DNA from: Shinella kummerowiae
GTDB taxonomy: Bacteria; Pseudomonadota; Alphaproteobacteria; Rhizobiales; Rhizobiaceae
Direction: 5' to 3'
DNA: 64,000 nt
Assembly: GCF_009827055.1 (NCBI RefSeq)
Contig: NZ_WUMK01000005.1
Coordinates: 124,001 to 188,000, forward strand
Positions 1 to 8,164 of the stretch are shown here, piece after piece; within the stretch, counting starts at the first letter, position 1, and every line of letters begins with the position of its first letter. Under the pieces are notes generated by a model. The model had not been told where the DNA came from, did no database searches, and was given only the letters and a program-made list of their open reading frames with translations. Both the position numbers and the translations under genes were made by a program.

Positions 1-1
1 G

Positions 2-1654
2 CATTACCGCATTCGTGGCACGACCGCCGATGCTGCCTTTCTCGCCGGCCCGACGCTGGAGAAGGGGACGGAATGGCGGGATTACGATTCCGGCACGTTC
101 CGGCGTGTCGTGTTGCGGCCGGCGAGCAGCCTTGGTCTTGAAAACTTCAAGACCTATTTCTCGACCCCCGCCCTGGCTCGCTCCATCTACAATTCCGTGC
201 TGATGGCGGCGATCAGCACCGTGGTGACGATCTCCGTTGCCTTCGCGCTCGCCTATGGGCTGACACGCAGCTGCATGCCGCTGAAAGGGCTTTTTCGTGG
301 CATCCTGACGATCCCGATCCTCGTGCCGTCACTGCTACCGGGTATCGCGCTGGTCTATCTTTTCGGCAATCAGGGTGTCTTCAAAGATTGGCTGATGGGC
401 TACTCCATCTATGGTCCGATCGGCATCGTGATCGGCTCGGTCTTCTTCACGCTGCCGCATGCCTTCCTCATCATCCTGACGGCGCTGTCCATTGCCGATG
501 CGCGACACTACGAGGCCGCGACATCGCTGAAGGCCAGTAAATGGCGCACCTTCACCACCGTCACGGTGCCGGGCGCGCGGTTTGGCATCGTCTCCGCCGC
601 CTTCGTCGTCTTCACACTGGTGATCACCGATTTCGGCCTGCCAAAGGTGATCGGCGGGCAATACAGCATGCTCGCCGTCGATATCTACAAGCAGGTGATC
701 GGCCAGCAGAATTTCGAAATGGGGGCGGTGGTTTCCGTCATCCTGCTCGTGCCGGCAATCCTAGCCTTCGCCGTCGACCGGCGCATGCAGAAGCGGCAGG
801 TGGCGCTGCTATCGGCTCGCGCCGTGCCCTATGCGCCAAAACCCAACGCCGGCATGGACAGAATCTGCTTCGGCTTCGCGTGCCTGGTCAGCCTCTTCAT
901 CCTCGGCATGATTGCCATGTGCCAGATCGCGGCGCTCGTAAAATTCTGGCCCTATGACCTGACGCTGACGACGAAGAATTTTGCTTTCGACCTGATGGAT
1001 GGCGGCGGCTGGGCGGCCTATGGCAACTCGATCAAGCTGGCATTGCTGACGGCACTCTTCGGTTCGCTCGTCGTCTTCGCCGGCGCCTACATGGTGGAGA
1101 AGACGGATGGCTTCCGCTTCGGCCGCAGCCTCTTCCACTTCCTGGCGATGATGCCCATGGCTGTGCCGGGCATGGTGCTCGGCCTCGCCTACATCTTCTT
1201 TTTCAACAATCCCGCCAACCCGCTGAACTCGATCTACGGAACGATGGCGATCCTCGTGATCTGTACCGTGACGCATTTCTACACGGTCGCGCATCTGACG
1301 GCACTGACCGCGCTGAAGCAGATGGATCCGGAGTTTGAATCCGTCGCGTCCTCGCTGAAGCAGCCGTTCCACAGGCTGTTCTTCCGGGTCACTGTGCCGG
1401 TCTGCCTGCCGGCGATCCTCAACATCGCGATCTATCTGTTCGTCAACGCGATGACGACGGTCTCGGCGGTGGTCTTTCTCTACTCCACCGATACCAAGCT
1501 TGCATCAGTCGCCGTGCTCAACATGGATGATGCAGGCGATATCGCACCGGCAGCGGCGATGGGCATGATGATCTTCTACACCAATGTCGCCGCCAAGCTT
1601 GTCCACGCGCTGATCGCTCGTGGCCTGTTGGCGCGCACCCAGGCGTGGCGATAG
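2..1654 (+). CDS. ABC transporter permease, 2-aminoethylphosphonate/iron (FbpB) type, 5'-truncated
   Basis: Inner-membrane permease of a binding-protein-dependent importer. The frame is open to the left edge of the window, so the true start lies upstream and only about 550 residues are present. It contains two BinPD-transport domains in one chain, each with hydrophobic segments and an EAA-type loop (EAATSLKASKW near base 510; ESVASSLKQPF near base 1335) that would dock on the ATPase. This doubled FbpB-like layout is typical of putative AEP permeases (PhnU2 type) and of iron or putrescine permeases. The AEP-type LysR and PbfA-like gene just downstream favour phosphonate uptake, but the ATPase and binding protein are outside the window, so substrate is inferred. 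Confidence 0.8.
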   Translation, partial: HYRIRGTTADAAFLAGPTLEKGTEWRDYDSGTFRRVVLRPASSLGLENFKTYFSTPALARSIYNSVLMAAISTVVTISVAFALAYGLTRSCMPLKGLFRGILTIPILVPSLLPGIALVYLFGNQGVFKDWLMGYSIYGPIGIVIGSVFFTLPHAFLIILTALSIADARHYEAATSLKASKWRTFTTVTVPGARFGIVSAAFVVFTLVITDFGLPKVIGGQYSMLAVDIYKQVIGQQNFEMGAVVSVILLVPAILAFAVDRRMQKRQVALLSARAVPYAPKPNAGMDRICFGFACLVSLFILGMIAMCQIAALVKFWPYDLTLTTKNFAFDLMDGGGWAAYGNSIKLALLTALFGSLVVFAGAYMVEKTDGFRFGRSLFHFLAMMPMAVPGMVLGLAYIFFFNNPANPLNSIYGTMAILVICTVTHFYTVAHLTALTALKQMDPEFESVASSLKQPFHRLFFRVTVPVCLPAILNIAIYLFVNAMTTVSAVVFLYSTDTKLASVAVLNMDDAGDIAPAAAMGMMIFYTNVAAKLVHALIARGLLARTQAWR

Positions 1655-1668
1655 GAGTATCCCCACGA

Positions 1669-1735
1669 TCCTGATCCGACCGCACGGCAGTCGTTCTTGC
1701 CACGCCGGGCAATCACGACTACCGTGGGGCAGGAT
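1669..1735. repeat. Long imperfect inverted repeat between permease and LysR gene
   Basis: The left arm (TCCTG..., then GCACGGCAGTCGTTCTTGCC) pairs with the right arm (GGCAATCACGACTACCGTGG, then CAGGA) around a short centre, giving a hairpin of roughly 25 pairs with a few mismatches and a small bulge. It is followed by an A-rich, not U-rich, stretch on the plus strand, so it is not a textbook terminator. It may be a small palindromic intergenic element or an mRNA 3'-end stabiliser. Confidence 0.55.
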
Positions 1736-1754
1736 TAGAAAAATTAAGGGCGAC

Positions 1755-2621
1755 ATGGCCTCCGCACACTTGCCGCTGAATTGGCTTCGGGCCTTCGAGG
1801 CCGCCGGGCGGCTCGGCACCTTCGCTGGCGCCGCCGCTGAGCTGAATGTCACGCCGTCCGCCGTCTCGCAGCACATCCGCGCGCTTGAAGGCAGGCTCGG
1901 CAAGGCGCTGTTCACACGGCATGCCAATGGCGTCAGGCTGACGGTTCCGGGGCGACGTTATGCCGAGGAGCTCGGCCTGGCCTTCGCGGCGATAGATGAA
2001 GCCAGCCGTCGTTTTGCCGGACACGGCACACGCGAAATGCTGGTTGTGCACGTGCCGACATCGTTTGCCAGTCAATGGATTGCGCCGCGGCTCGACCTGT
2101 TCCGCGCGCGCCAGCCTGAGATCGACCTCAGGCTGACGGCACTCGACCATGGTGAGGACAAGGTCGATGCAACGATCGCCTTCGGGCTGGGCAACTGGCC
2201 GAAGCACGAGGCCATGCTCCTGCTTCGCGACGAAGCCTTTCCGGTCTGTGGGCCGAAATATGCCGAGGCGCTCGCCTGTCCGCAGGATCTGAAGGGGCAT
2301 GACCTCTTGCATGTGCCCGGATATGCAGAAGACTGGGACACATGGCTCACCCATGCCGGCGTCAAGGGCATCGATACGTCGTCCGGATCGTTCTTCGATC
2401 AGTCGATCATGGCAATTCGCGCCGCCGTGGAAGGCAAGGGCGTCTTGCTGGGGCGGGGAGTCCTTATCGAGCGCGAGCTTTCCAGTGGCCTGCTTGTGGA
2501 GCCTTTCCGCGTCCGCCTTCAGGCCGCCGGTTCATACTGGTTCCTGACCTCGGGGGCGAAGGAGAAACTGCCGAAAGTCGTGGCATTTCGTGACTGGCTG
2601 TCCGAGATGACCGCGGCCTAG
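1755..2621 (+). CDS. LysR-family transcriptional regulator, GcvA-like
   Basis: DNA-binding regulator of 288 residues. The N-terminal winged helix-turn-helix (about residues 5-65, LNWLRAFEAAGRLGTFAGAA then VTPSAVSQHIRALE) is followed by a periplasmic-binding-protein-like effector domain beginning VVHVPTSFASQWIAPRL, the form seen in GcvA-like LysR proteins. The ATG at 1755 is chosen because AAGGG lies 5 bases upstream; the upstream extension reads through the inverted repeat and looks non-coding. It follows the AEP permease on the same strand by about 100 bases and converges with the next LysR gene with a single base between the stops. It plausibly controls phosphonate uptake, but the target is not shown. 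Confidence 0.85.
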   Translation: MASAHLPLNWLRAFEAAGRLGTFAGAAAELNVTPSAVSQHIRALEGRLGKALFTRHANGVRLTVPGRRYAEELGLAFAAIDEASRRFAGHGTREMLVVHVPTSFASQWIAPRLDLFRARQPEIDLRLTALDHGEDKVDATIAFGLGNWPKHEAMLLLRDEAFPVCGPKYAEALACPQDLKGHDLLHVPGYAEDWDTWLTHAGVKGIDTSSGSFFDQSIMAIRAAVEGKGVLLGRGVLIERELSSGLLVEPFRVRLQAAGSYWFLTSGAKEKLPKVVAFRDWLSEMTAA

Positions 2622-2622
2622 A

Positions 2623-3507
2623 TCACGGATCGCGTCGCGCCGCGCCCGATACGGATCGTGCGGTTGCGAAGAACGCCTGGATCGACTTGCTGTTGCGGCG
2701 ATCCTTCAGGCAGATCAGTTTTTCATGCATCGAAAGCGGATGGCTCTCGATTGCGATTTTGACCAGTCTCGGATCGTTGTCGAACTCCGCGTCGGAGACG
2801 ACCCCGACACCGAGGCCGGCGGCGACGATCCGTCGAACGGCCTCGCGGCCCTCGGCCTCGATTGCGCAACGAAGGGGCACACCTTGCGCCTCTGCGATTG
2901 TCTCCAGCATCTGCCGGGTGCGAGAACCCTGTTCCCGCATGACCAGCGGCCATGCGCTCAGCGCATCAAGCGGAAGGCTTGTCCGGGTCGCAAGCGGATG
3001 CGATTGGGAGACGAAGAGCACGACGGGTGAGACATTGAGCGAAAACACCTCGAACGGCCGCTCGTCGACGATGTCACCAAGGACCCCGATATCCACTTCA
3101 TAGGCAAGCAGGTCCTCGACGATACTGTGCGAGTTTCCGCCGACAATTTTGATCTGAATACCGGGAAACCGGTTCTGGAAAACAGTGAGCACGTCGAGGA
3201 CGTGATCCACCGAATCGGCGGCGATCCGGAGCATGCCCGCGCGGAGCGATCGCTCTTCCTGCAGAACCTCCAGCGCCTCGCCTTCCGCATCGAACAAGCG
3301 GCGCGTTGCCGCCAGCAGCCGTAACCCCACCGGGGTCAGTTCGATCTCGCGGCGCTTTCGCACGAACAGGGCTGCATCATACTCTTCTTCCAGCCAGCGC
3401 ACCTGATCGGAAATAGCGGGTTGCGTGAGGTGCAAGGCGCGCGCGGCCCGCGAAAAACTGCCTGTAAGAGCCACGTGGTGGAAAGCCCGAAGCTGGACAT
3501 AGCGCAT
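2623..3507 (-). CDS. LysR-family regulator, AEP-catabolism type
   Basis: A 294-residue LysR protein: helix-turn-helix at about residues 3-60 (LRAFHHVALTGSFSRAARAL, TQPAISDQVRWLEEEY), then the inducer-binding domain. It resembles the LysR group associated with 2-aminoethylphosphonate catabolism. The ATG at 3507 is preferred over an upstream TTG at 3516. It is divergent from the PbfA-like gene with a 121-base intergenic region holding a LysR-type dyad, so the usual arrangement of activator and target applies. Function is inferred from family resemblance and position. Confidence 0.85.
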   Translation of the reverse strand: MRYVQLRAFHHVALTGSFSRAARALHLTQPAISDQVRWLEEEYDAALFVRKRREIELTPVGLRLLAATRRLFDAEGEALEVLQEERSLRAGMLRIAADSVDHVLDVLTVFQNRFPGIQIKIVGGNSHSIVEDLLAYEVDIGVLGDIVDERPFEVFSLNVSPVVLFVSQSHPLATRTSLPLDALSAWPLVMREQGSRTRQMLETIAEAQGVPLRCAIEAEGREAVRRIVAAGLGVGVVSDAEFDNDPRLVKIAIESHPLSMHEKLICLKDRRNSKSIQAFFATARSVSGAARRDP

Positions 3508-3535
3508 GAAAGCCAAGACCTTAGGATATCGAGAA

Positions 3536-3557
3536 ATTCTTAATTCAGGCCAAGAAT
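3536..3557. promoter_or_regulatory. Candidate LysR operator (ATTCTT-N10-AAGAAT)
   Basis: A perfect 6-10-6 dyad lies between the divergent LysR gene (start 3507) and the PbfA-like gene (start 3629). It contains the T-N11-A core usual for LysR-type binding sites and is flanked by further partial repeats of ATATCGA. Position and symmetry are seen; binding by the neighbouring LysR is inferred. Confidence 0.5.
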
Positions 3558-3628
3558 ATCGATTTTGTCAGTACTTCGATAGGTGCGATAGCTTCCGCAG
3601 CACGGTGTCGCGATGATCGGAGGAAAAG

Positions 3629-4990
3629 ATGAAGGCCACAGCACCCGCCCTGGTCCACACGGAGGGCGAAGCCAACACGTCGGCGGAGCGCAGGGTCTGG
3701 AACGCCCGGATGGGCGATGAGCCTACACAGTCCCTCGTGGCGCGTGATGCCGCTGCATTCCTGCACCAGAGCCTGTCGAGCCCCTGCCTGACCGCCATCG
3801 CCAAGGCGGAGGGCATCTGGATCGAGGACATGGCCGGCCGGCGCTACATGGATTTCCACGGCAACAGCGTCCACCATATCGGTTATGGCCATCCGCGGCT
3901 GAAGCAGGCGATCAAGGACCAGATCGACGATTTGTGTTTTGCCCCGCGCCGTTTCACCTGCGAGCCCGCTGTCGAACTGGCGGAGATGCTCGGCCGGCTT
4001 GCGCCGGGCGATCTCGGCAAGGTGCTGTTCACGACGGGCGGCTCGGATGCGATCGAGGTCGCGCTGAAGCTGGCGCGCGCCGCCACCGGCCGTTTCAAGA
4101 CGCTTTCCTTCTGGGACGCCTTCCACGGCGCCGGTTTCGGCGCATCGAGCGTCGGCGGCGAGGCGACCTTCCGCTCGGGCATTGCCGGTCCGCTCCTGCC
4201 CGGCGCCGAGCATGTCGCGCCCTGGGCCAGCCGCCACTGCGCCTATGGCCAGGACAATCTCGAGGGCTCGGCCCGCGCCTGCGCCAACATGATTTCCTAT
4301 GTGCTGGCCCGCGAGGGCGACTTTGCAGCGCTTGTCGCCGAACCGATGCGGGCAACGCCCAACCCGCCGATGCCCGGCTTCTGGAAACAGGTGCGCGAAG
4401 CGTGCGACCGGCATGGGACCTTGCTGATCTTTGACGAAATCCCGACCGGCCTCGGCAAGACCGGCCGCTTCTTTGCGTGCGAGCACGACGACGTCGTTCC
4501 CGACATCCTCGTCCTCGGCAAATCGCTCGGCGGCGGTATCCTGCCGATCGCCGGCGTGGTCGCGCGGCGCGATCTCGACGTCGCGGGCGACTATGCCATC
4601 GGCCACTATACCCATGAAAAGAACCCGGTAACCACGCGTGCGGCACTGACGACAATCTCCATCATCCTTGAGGAGGGGCTTGCCGAGCGCGCCGCCGAAC
4701 TCGGCGCCTACGCGATGGACCGGCTCGGCGCCTTCGGCGAACGCTGCGCGACGATCGGTGACGTGCGCGGCCGCGGCCTGCTCTTCGGCATCGAGATCGT
4801 TTCAAGCCGGACGGACTTCGCACCGGACAATGCATTGGCCGAACGCGCCTATTATCGCTGCCTCGACGCAGGTTTGAGCCTGAAGATCAGCCAGGGCAAC
4901 GTCATGACACTCTCGCCGCCGCTGGTCATCTCGCGCGAGGAGCTCGACCAGGCGCTGACGATCGTCGAGCAGGCGATCCTAGCGGGCTGA
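3629..4990 (+). CDS. pbfA: PbfA-like (R)-1-hydroxy-2-aminoethylphosphonate ammonia-lyase (class III PLP fold)
   Basis: Cytoplasmic PLP enzyme of 453 residues with the class-III aminotransferase fold. PbfA enzymes convert (R)-1-hydroxy-2-aminoethylphosphonate to phosphonoacetaldehyde and ammonia, feeding hydroxylated AEP into the PhnW/PhnX route. The N-terminal segment LHQSLSSPCLTAI, then YMDFHGNSVHHIGYGHPRL, resembles this subgroup rather than GabT/ArgD enzymes. The PLP lysine is K298 (LGKSLGGG), with FDEIPTGLGKTG upstream supplying the aspartate. GGAGGA precedes the ATG. The AEP-type permease and LysR support the call. PhnW, PhnX and the oxygenase are not in the window. An ordinary omega-aminotransferase is the alternative. 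Confidence 0.7.
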   Translation: MKATAPALVHTEGEANTSAERRVWNARMGDEPTQSLVARDAAAFLHQSLSSPCLTAIAKAEGIWIEDMAGRRYMDFHGNSVHHIGYGHPRLKQAIKDQIDDLCFAPRRFTCEPAVELAEMLGRLAPGDLGKVLFTTGGSDAIEVALKLARAATGRFKTLSFWDAFHGAGFGASSVGGEATFRSGIAGPLLPGAEHVAPWASRHCAYGQDNLEGSARACANMISYVLAREGDFAALVAEPMRATPNPPMPGFWKQVREACDRHGTLLIFDEIPTGLGKTGRFFACEHDDVVPDILVLGKSLGGGILPIAGVVARRDLDVAGDYAIGHYTHEKNPVTTRAALTTISIILEEGLAERAAELGAYAMDRLGAFGERCATIGDVRGRGLLFGIEIVSSRTDFAPDNALAERAYYRCLDAGLSLKISQGNVMTLSPPLVISREELDQALTIVEQAILAG

Positions 4991-5024
4991 CGGAGCCGGT
5001 CTCGGATCATTGAGGAGCAACACC

Positions 5025-6035
5025 ATGAAAGCCGTCCGCACGGACCAGGAAATCGAGTGCCCGGAGATCGATGCTGGCCTGCGTGCGCGCGGCGTCGAAC
5101 TCGTCACGCTGCCGGACGGTATCCCGGAAGACAGGTTGATGCAGGAGGTGGCGGACGCCGACCTCCTTATGATGTGCTACACGCCGATCACGGCCCGCAT
5201 CATCGCTGCGGCAAGGCGCCTGAGAGGCATTGTTAAATATGGTGTCGGCATTGATGCCATCGATATTCCCGCCGCCATGGCGCGCGGCATACCGGTCGTC
5301 AACGTGCCGGACTACGCGCAGGAGACGGTCGCCGAAGCGGCTTTTGCCCTGATGATCGCGCTTGCCAGGCGCCTCCCCGAGATTGGCCGGACCATGGAGC
5401 GCGATGGCTGGATCTGGCCAACCGAGCGCTGGCTGGGACGCGATATCGCGGGTGCGACGGTTGGGCTGGTGGGAACCGGAAAGATCGGCCGCAGCATGGC
5501 GCGCATGGCGGGCGCCGGCTTCCGGGCGCGGGTTCTCGGCTATGATCCTCATGTCGATGCCGCGACGATGGCGGCCGCCGGAATCGAGAAGGTCGATGAT
5601 TTGCAGGCCATGCTGCGGCAATGTGATTTCGTGTCGCTGCATAGCATGCTGAACACCTCGACACGCCATCTGATCGGCCGGGCCGAACTCGCCTGCTTGA
5701 AACCGGCCGCGATCCTCGTCAATGTTTCGCGTGGAGCGCTGATCGATGAGGCGGCGCTGGTCGAAGCCGTGCTTGCGGGGCGTCTCGGCGGCGTCGGGCT
5801 GGATGTCTATGGCGAGGAGCCGTTGGCGAAGGAGGGCCATCCTCTCAGTGCCCTTTTCGGGCGCCCCGATGTCATTCTGTTTCCACACCTTGCGTTCTTC
5901 ACCGGCGAGGCGATGCGCCGCCTGTCCGACGACACGCTGGCGCGCTGCTTCGAAGTGTTGGAAGGTCGCCCGGTCGAGATACGGTCGCATGATCCACGCT
6001 TGCGCGTGCAGCAGCATAATGTCCTCTTCCTGTGA
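5025..6035 (+). CDS. D-2-hydroxyacid dehydrogenase, NAD(P)-dependent
   Basis: Soluble oxidoreductase of 336 residues. It has an N-terminal substrate domain, a Rossmann domain with GLVGTGKIG (residues 148-155), and the catalytic Arg/Glu/His set at R236 (VNVSRGALI), E265 (YGEEPL) and H288 (FPHLAFFT). The ATG at 5025 is chosen because GAGGAG is 7 bases upstream. It lies 34 bases after the PbfA-like gene, so co-transcription is likely. A role with a phosphonate-derived 2-oxo or 2-hydroxy acid is possible but not shown; a generic glyoxylate/hydroxypyruvate reductase is the conservative reading. Confidence 0.8.
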   Translation: MKAVRTDQEIECPEIDAGLRARGVELVTLPDGIPEDRLMQEVADADLLMMCYTPITARIIAAARRLRGIVKYGVGIDAIDIPAAMARGIPVVNVPDYAQETVAEAAFALMIALARRLPEIGRTMERDGWIWPTERWLGRDIAGATVGLVGTGKIGRSMARMAGAGFRARVLGYDPHVDAATMAAAGIEKVDDLQAMLRQCDFVSLHSMLNTSTRHLIGRAELACLKPAAILVNVSRGALIDEAALVEAVLAGRLGGVGLDVYGEEPLAKEGHPLSALFGRPDVILFPHLAFFTGEAMRRLSDDTLARCFEVLEGRPVEIRSHDPRLRVQQHNVLFL

Positions 6036-6051
6036 GGTATTCTTGATGAGG

Positions 6052-7104
6052 CTATGCGACGCGACGTTCCTTGAGGACGGTCCGCCCTTCTTCTTTTCCA
6101 CTCGCAAGGGCGAGACGGCGCCGGTCTGCTTCGGCCATTCGTGTCGCCTGTGGCGTGCAGCCATGGCGCTCCCGGTAGGTCCGGGAGAAATGTGATGCGC
6201 TGGAGAAGCCGCAGGCCATGGCGATGTCGATGACGGCTTGGGATGAGCTGAGCAGCAGCAGATGCGCCCGCTCCAGCCGCATATCGAGGTAGTAGCGCGC
6301 CGGCGAGCGTCCCATCTCGCGCTGAAACAGGCGCTCCATCTGCCGGCGCGAGAGCCCGCTTGCCGGCGTCATATCGGCAAGCTTCAGCGGTTCGGCGAGA
6401 TTCGCCTCCATTTGATCGATGATGCGGATCAGGACGGGGTTGTCGATGCCGAGACGCGTCTGTAGCGGCAGGCGCTGGCGTTCGCCGGCTTCGCGCACAC
6501 GTTCGGACAGCGAAAGCTCACAGACGCGGTTGACCACGTCCGGTCCCAAATCCTCTTCCACAATGCGCAGGAGCATGTCGAAAGGCGCGTTTCCGCCGGC
6601 GCAGGTATAGAGACCGCCATCGATCTCGTAGGCGCTCTGGCGTGTGTCGACCGCGAAAAACCGTTCGGAGAAATCCGGGAAATGCTCCCAGTGCACGCTA
6701 CAGCGATGGTCGTCGGCCAAGCCCGTTCGTGCAAGGCAGTAAACCCCGCCGGCAATGCCTGCGAGGGCAATCCGGTTGCGCCGGGAGAGCCGGAGCCATG
6801 CTTCGAGCGCCCGGTCCTCCGGCGGTGCTGCTCGTCCTCCGCAAACGACGATGAGGCGCGACTGTACCGAGTGATGCAGCCACGTGCGCGCCTCGGCAAG
6901 GGCCGCGCCGCACGCGATGCGGGTTCCGCAGGCGCTCGAGACCGGTTGGCCATCCCCTGTCACGATGTGCCAGTCATAGACTGGGCGGCCTGCCACCGCA
7001 TTGGCCAGGCGAAGGACCTCGACCGCCGCGGAAAAGGCATGCAGGGTGAAGCCATCGAGCAGGTAGAAAGTGAAGCGGCCGCCCCGCGCGCCTGTCTGCT
7101 GCAT
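6052..7104 (-). CDS. GlxA-family AraC-type regulator (DJ-1/PfpI-like domain + HTH)
   Basis: Transcriptional regulator of 350 residues. The N-terminal half (about 10-190) is a DJ-1/PfpI-like domain (FYLLDGFTLHAFSAAVEVLRLA; GIAGGVYCLARTGL) used as a ligand sensor in the GlxA group. The C-terminal 100 residues form an AraC double helix-turn-helix (SRRQMERLFQREMGRSPARYY; VIDIAMACGFSSASHFSRTYRE). Members such as GbdR/CdhR respond to glycine betaine, dimethylglycine or carnitine, which fits the demethylation genes downstream. The start at 7104 follows GGGAGAG; an earlier TTG at 7146 is less likely. Confidence 0.85.
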   Translation of the reverse strand: MQQTGARGGRFTFYLLDGFTLHAFSAAVEVLRLANAVAGRPVYDWHIVTGDGQPVSSACGTRIACGAALAEARTWLHHSVQSRLIVVCGGRAAPPEDRALEAWLRLSRRNRIALAGIAGGVYCLARTGLADDHRCSVHWEHFPDFSERFFAVDTRQSAYEIDGGLYTCAGGNAPFDMLLRIVEEDLGPDVVNRVCELSLSERVREAGERQRLPLQTRLGIDNPVLIRIIDQMEANLAEPLKLADMTPASGLSRRQMERLFQREMGRSPARYYLDMRLERAHLLLLSSSQAVIDIAMACGFSSASHFSRTYRERHGCTPQATRMAEADRRRLALASGKEEGRTVLKERRVA

Positions 7105-7147
7105 CGTGCTCTCCCATGATGAAGGCTGGTGACGCGCAATGTGCAAG

Positions 7148-7160
7148 AAATAATTACATT
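7148..7160 (-). promoter_or_regulatory. Shared 13-mer AATGTAATTATTT upstream of the AraC gene
   Basis: On the minus strand this site reads AATGTAATTATTT, 43 bases before the AraC start. The identical 13-mer occurs in the sense orientation upstream of the first demethylase gene (8081-8093). In such GC-rich DNA an exact repeat of an AT-rich 13-mer in two promoters suggests a common operator, possibly for the DeoR or AraC product. Confidence 0.5.
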
Positions 7161-7276
7161 ATGCAACATAAACGGACAAAATTCTTGGGGAACTTGGAAA
7201 CAACTTGGCGGAATTGAGGGATGGAAGGCCCACCCAAATCCCGTGTTTTGCAGCGTTGCTTGCCAAAACAACAAAA

Positions 7277-8077
7277 ATGACCGCAGATATCCGTATGACT
7301 GATCCACGAAGCACCCGCGCCCTTGCCCCCCGCCGTCACGGCGAAATTCTCCGCCGTCTGGCTGCGGACGGCACGGTCGGTATTACCGAGCTTGCCGATT
7401 TTTTCGACGTGTCGCGGCAGACGATCCGCCGGGATCTGAAGCTTCTTGCCGATCGCGGCCAGCTCGATCTCGTGCATGGCGGCGCGACCCTTTTCGAGCC
7501 GACGGAAGCCGCCTTTACCGCGCGGCGGGAAGAGAATGCCGATGCGAAGGCGGCGATCGGCCGGGCGGCGGCGGATCTGGTGCGGGACGGTATGGTGGTC
7601 TTTCTCGATTCGGGCACCACCACGCTTGCGGCGGCTCACGCGCTGCTGGAGTGTAAAAATCTAACGATTTGCACCACTTCGCTTTCGATTGCGCTTCTGA
7701 TGTGCCGGCAATCGCTGACCCGCGTGCACATGCTCGGCGGCGAGATAGACCGAGACGAGGAGGCCTCGATCGGTGTCGATGCACTGGAGGCGATCAATCA
7801 TTTCCGCGTCGATGTCGCCTTTCTGGGCGGCGGTGGTCTGTCGCCGGATGGCGAGGTGACGGACTTTACCCGCAACGGTGCCGAGCAGCGATCGCGCATG
7901 GTGGCGACGGCCGGCAAGGCCTATTTCCTGCTCGACAGCTCGAAGTTCGGCCGGCTGACGCCGCTCAGGATCCCGCGTTTCGAACTTGCTGCCGGCGTCG
8001 TCGTCGACCGGCGGCCGCCGGAGGCGATCTGTGAGGCGCTGGAGCGGAAGGGGCCGGCCTTGATCGTCGCTGCGTGA
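7277..8077 (+). CDS. DeoR-family transcriptional regulator
   Basis: Repressor-type regulator of about 266 residues. The N-terminal DeoR helix-turn-helix (ITELADFFDVSRQTIRRDLK) is followed by the sugar-phosphate-isomerase-like sensor domain with LDSGTTTLAAA and FLGGGGLSPDGEVTD. Two in-frame ATGs, 7277 and 7295, are possible; neither has a strong ribosome site, and the upstream TTG at 7205 would add a non-conserved leader. It sits between the divergent AraC gene and the first demethylase gene, so it probably regulates one or both. A DeoR protein beside amine-demethylation genes is slightly unusual since most sense sugar phosphates. Confidence 0.85.
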   Translation: MTADIRMTDPRSTRALAPRRHGEILRRLAADGTVGITELADFFDVSRQTIRRDLKLLADRGQLDLVHGGATLFEPTEAAFTARREENADAKAAIGRAAADLVRDGMVVFLDSGTTTLAAAHALLECKNLTICTTSLSIALLMCRQSLTRVHMLGGEIDRDEEASIGVDALEAINHFRVDVAFLGGGGLSPDGEVTDFTRNGAEQRSRMVATAGKAYFLLDSSKFGRLTPLRIPRFELAAGVVVDRRPPEAICEALERKGPALIVAA

Positions 8078-8080
8078 CAA

Positions 8081-8093
8081 AATGTAATTATTT
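8081..8093 (+). promoter_or_regulatory. Shared 13-mer AATGTAATTATTT upstream of first demethylase gene
   Basis: Exact copy of the 13-mer upstream of the AraC gene, here 71 bases before the ATG at 8165 and just after the DeoR stop. Both copies point toward the gene they precede. Confidence 0.5.
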
Positions 8094-8164
8094 GTAACTT
8101 TTTGTCTTGTTCTTTCCCGCGGTTTTGTTACGGTGCGGCCTTCACAGCTTCGGGAGGTCGTTTT

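Noticed and set aside
1620..1754. N-terminal extension of the first LysR gene
   Set aside because: It reads through the inverted repeat and its translation repeats itself in reverse; the LysR domain starts at the 1755 ATG with a ribosome site.
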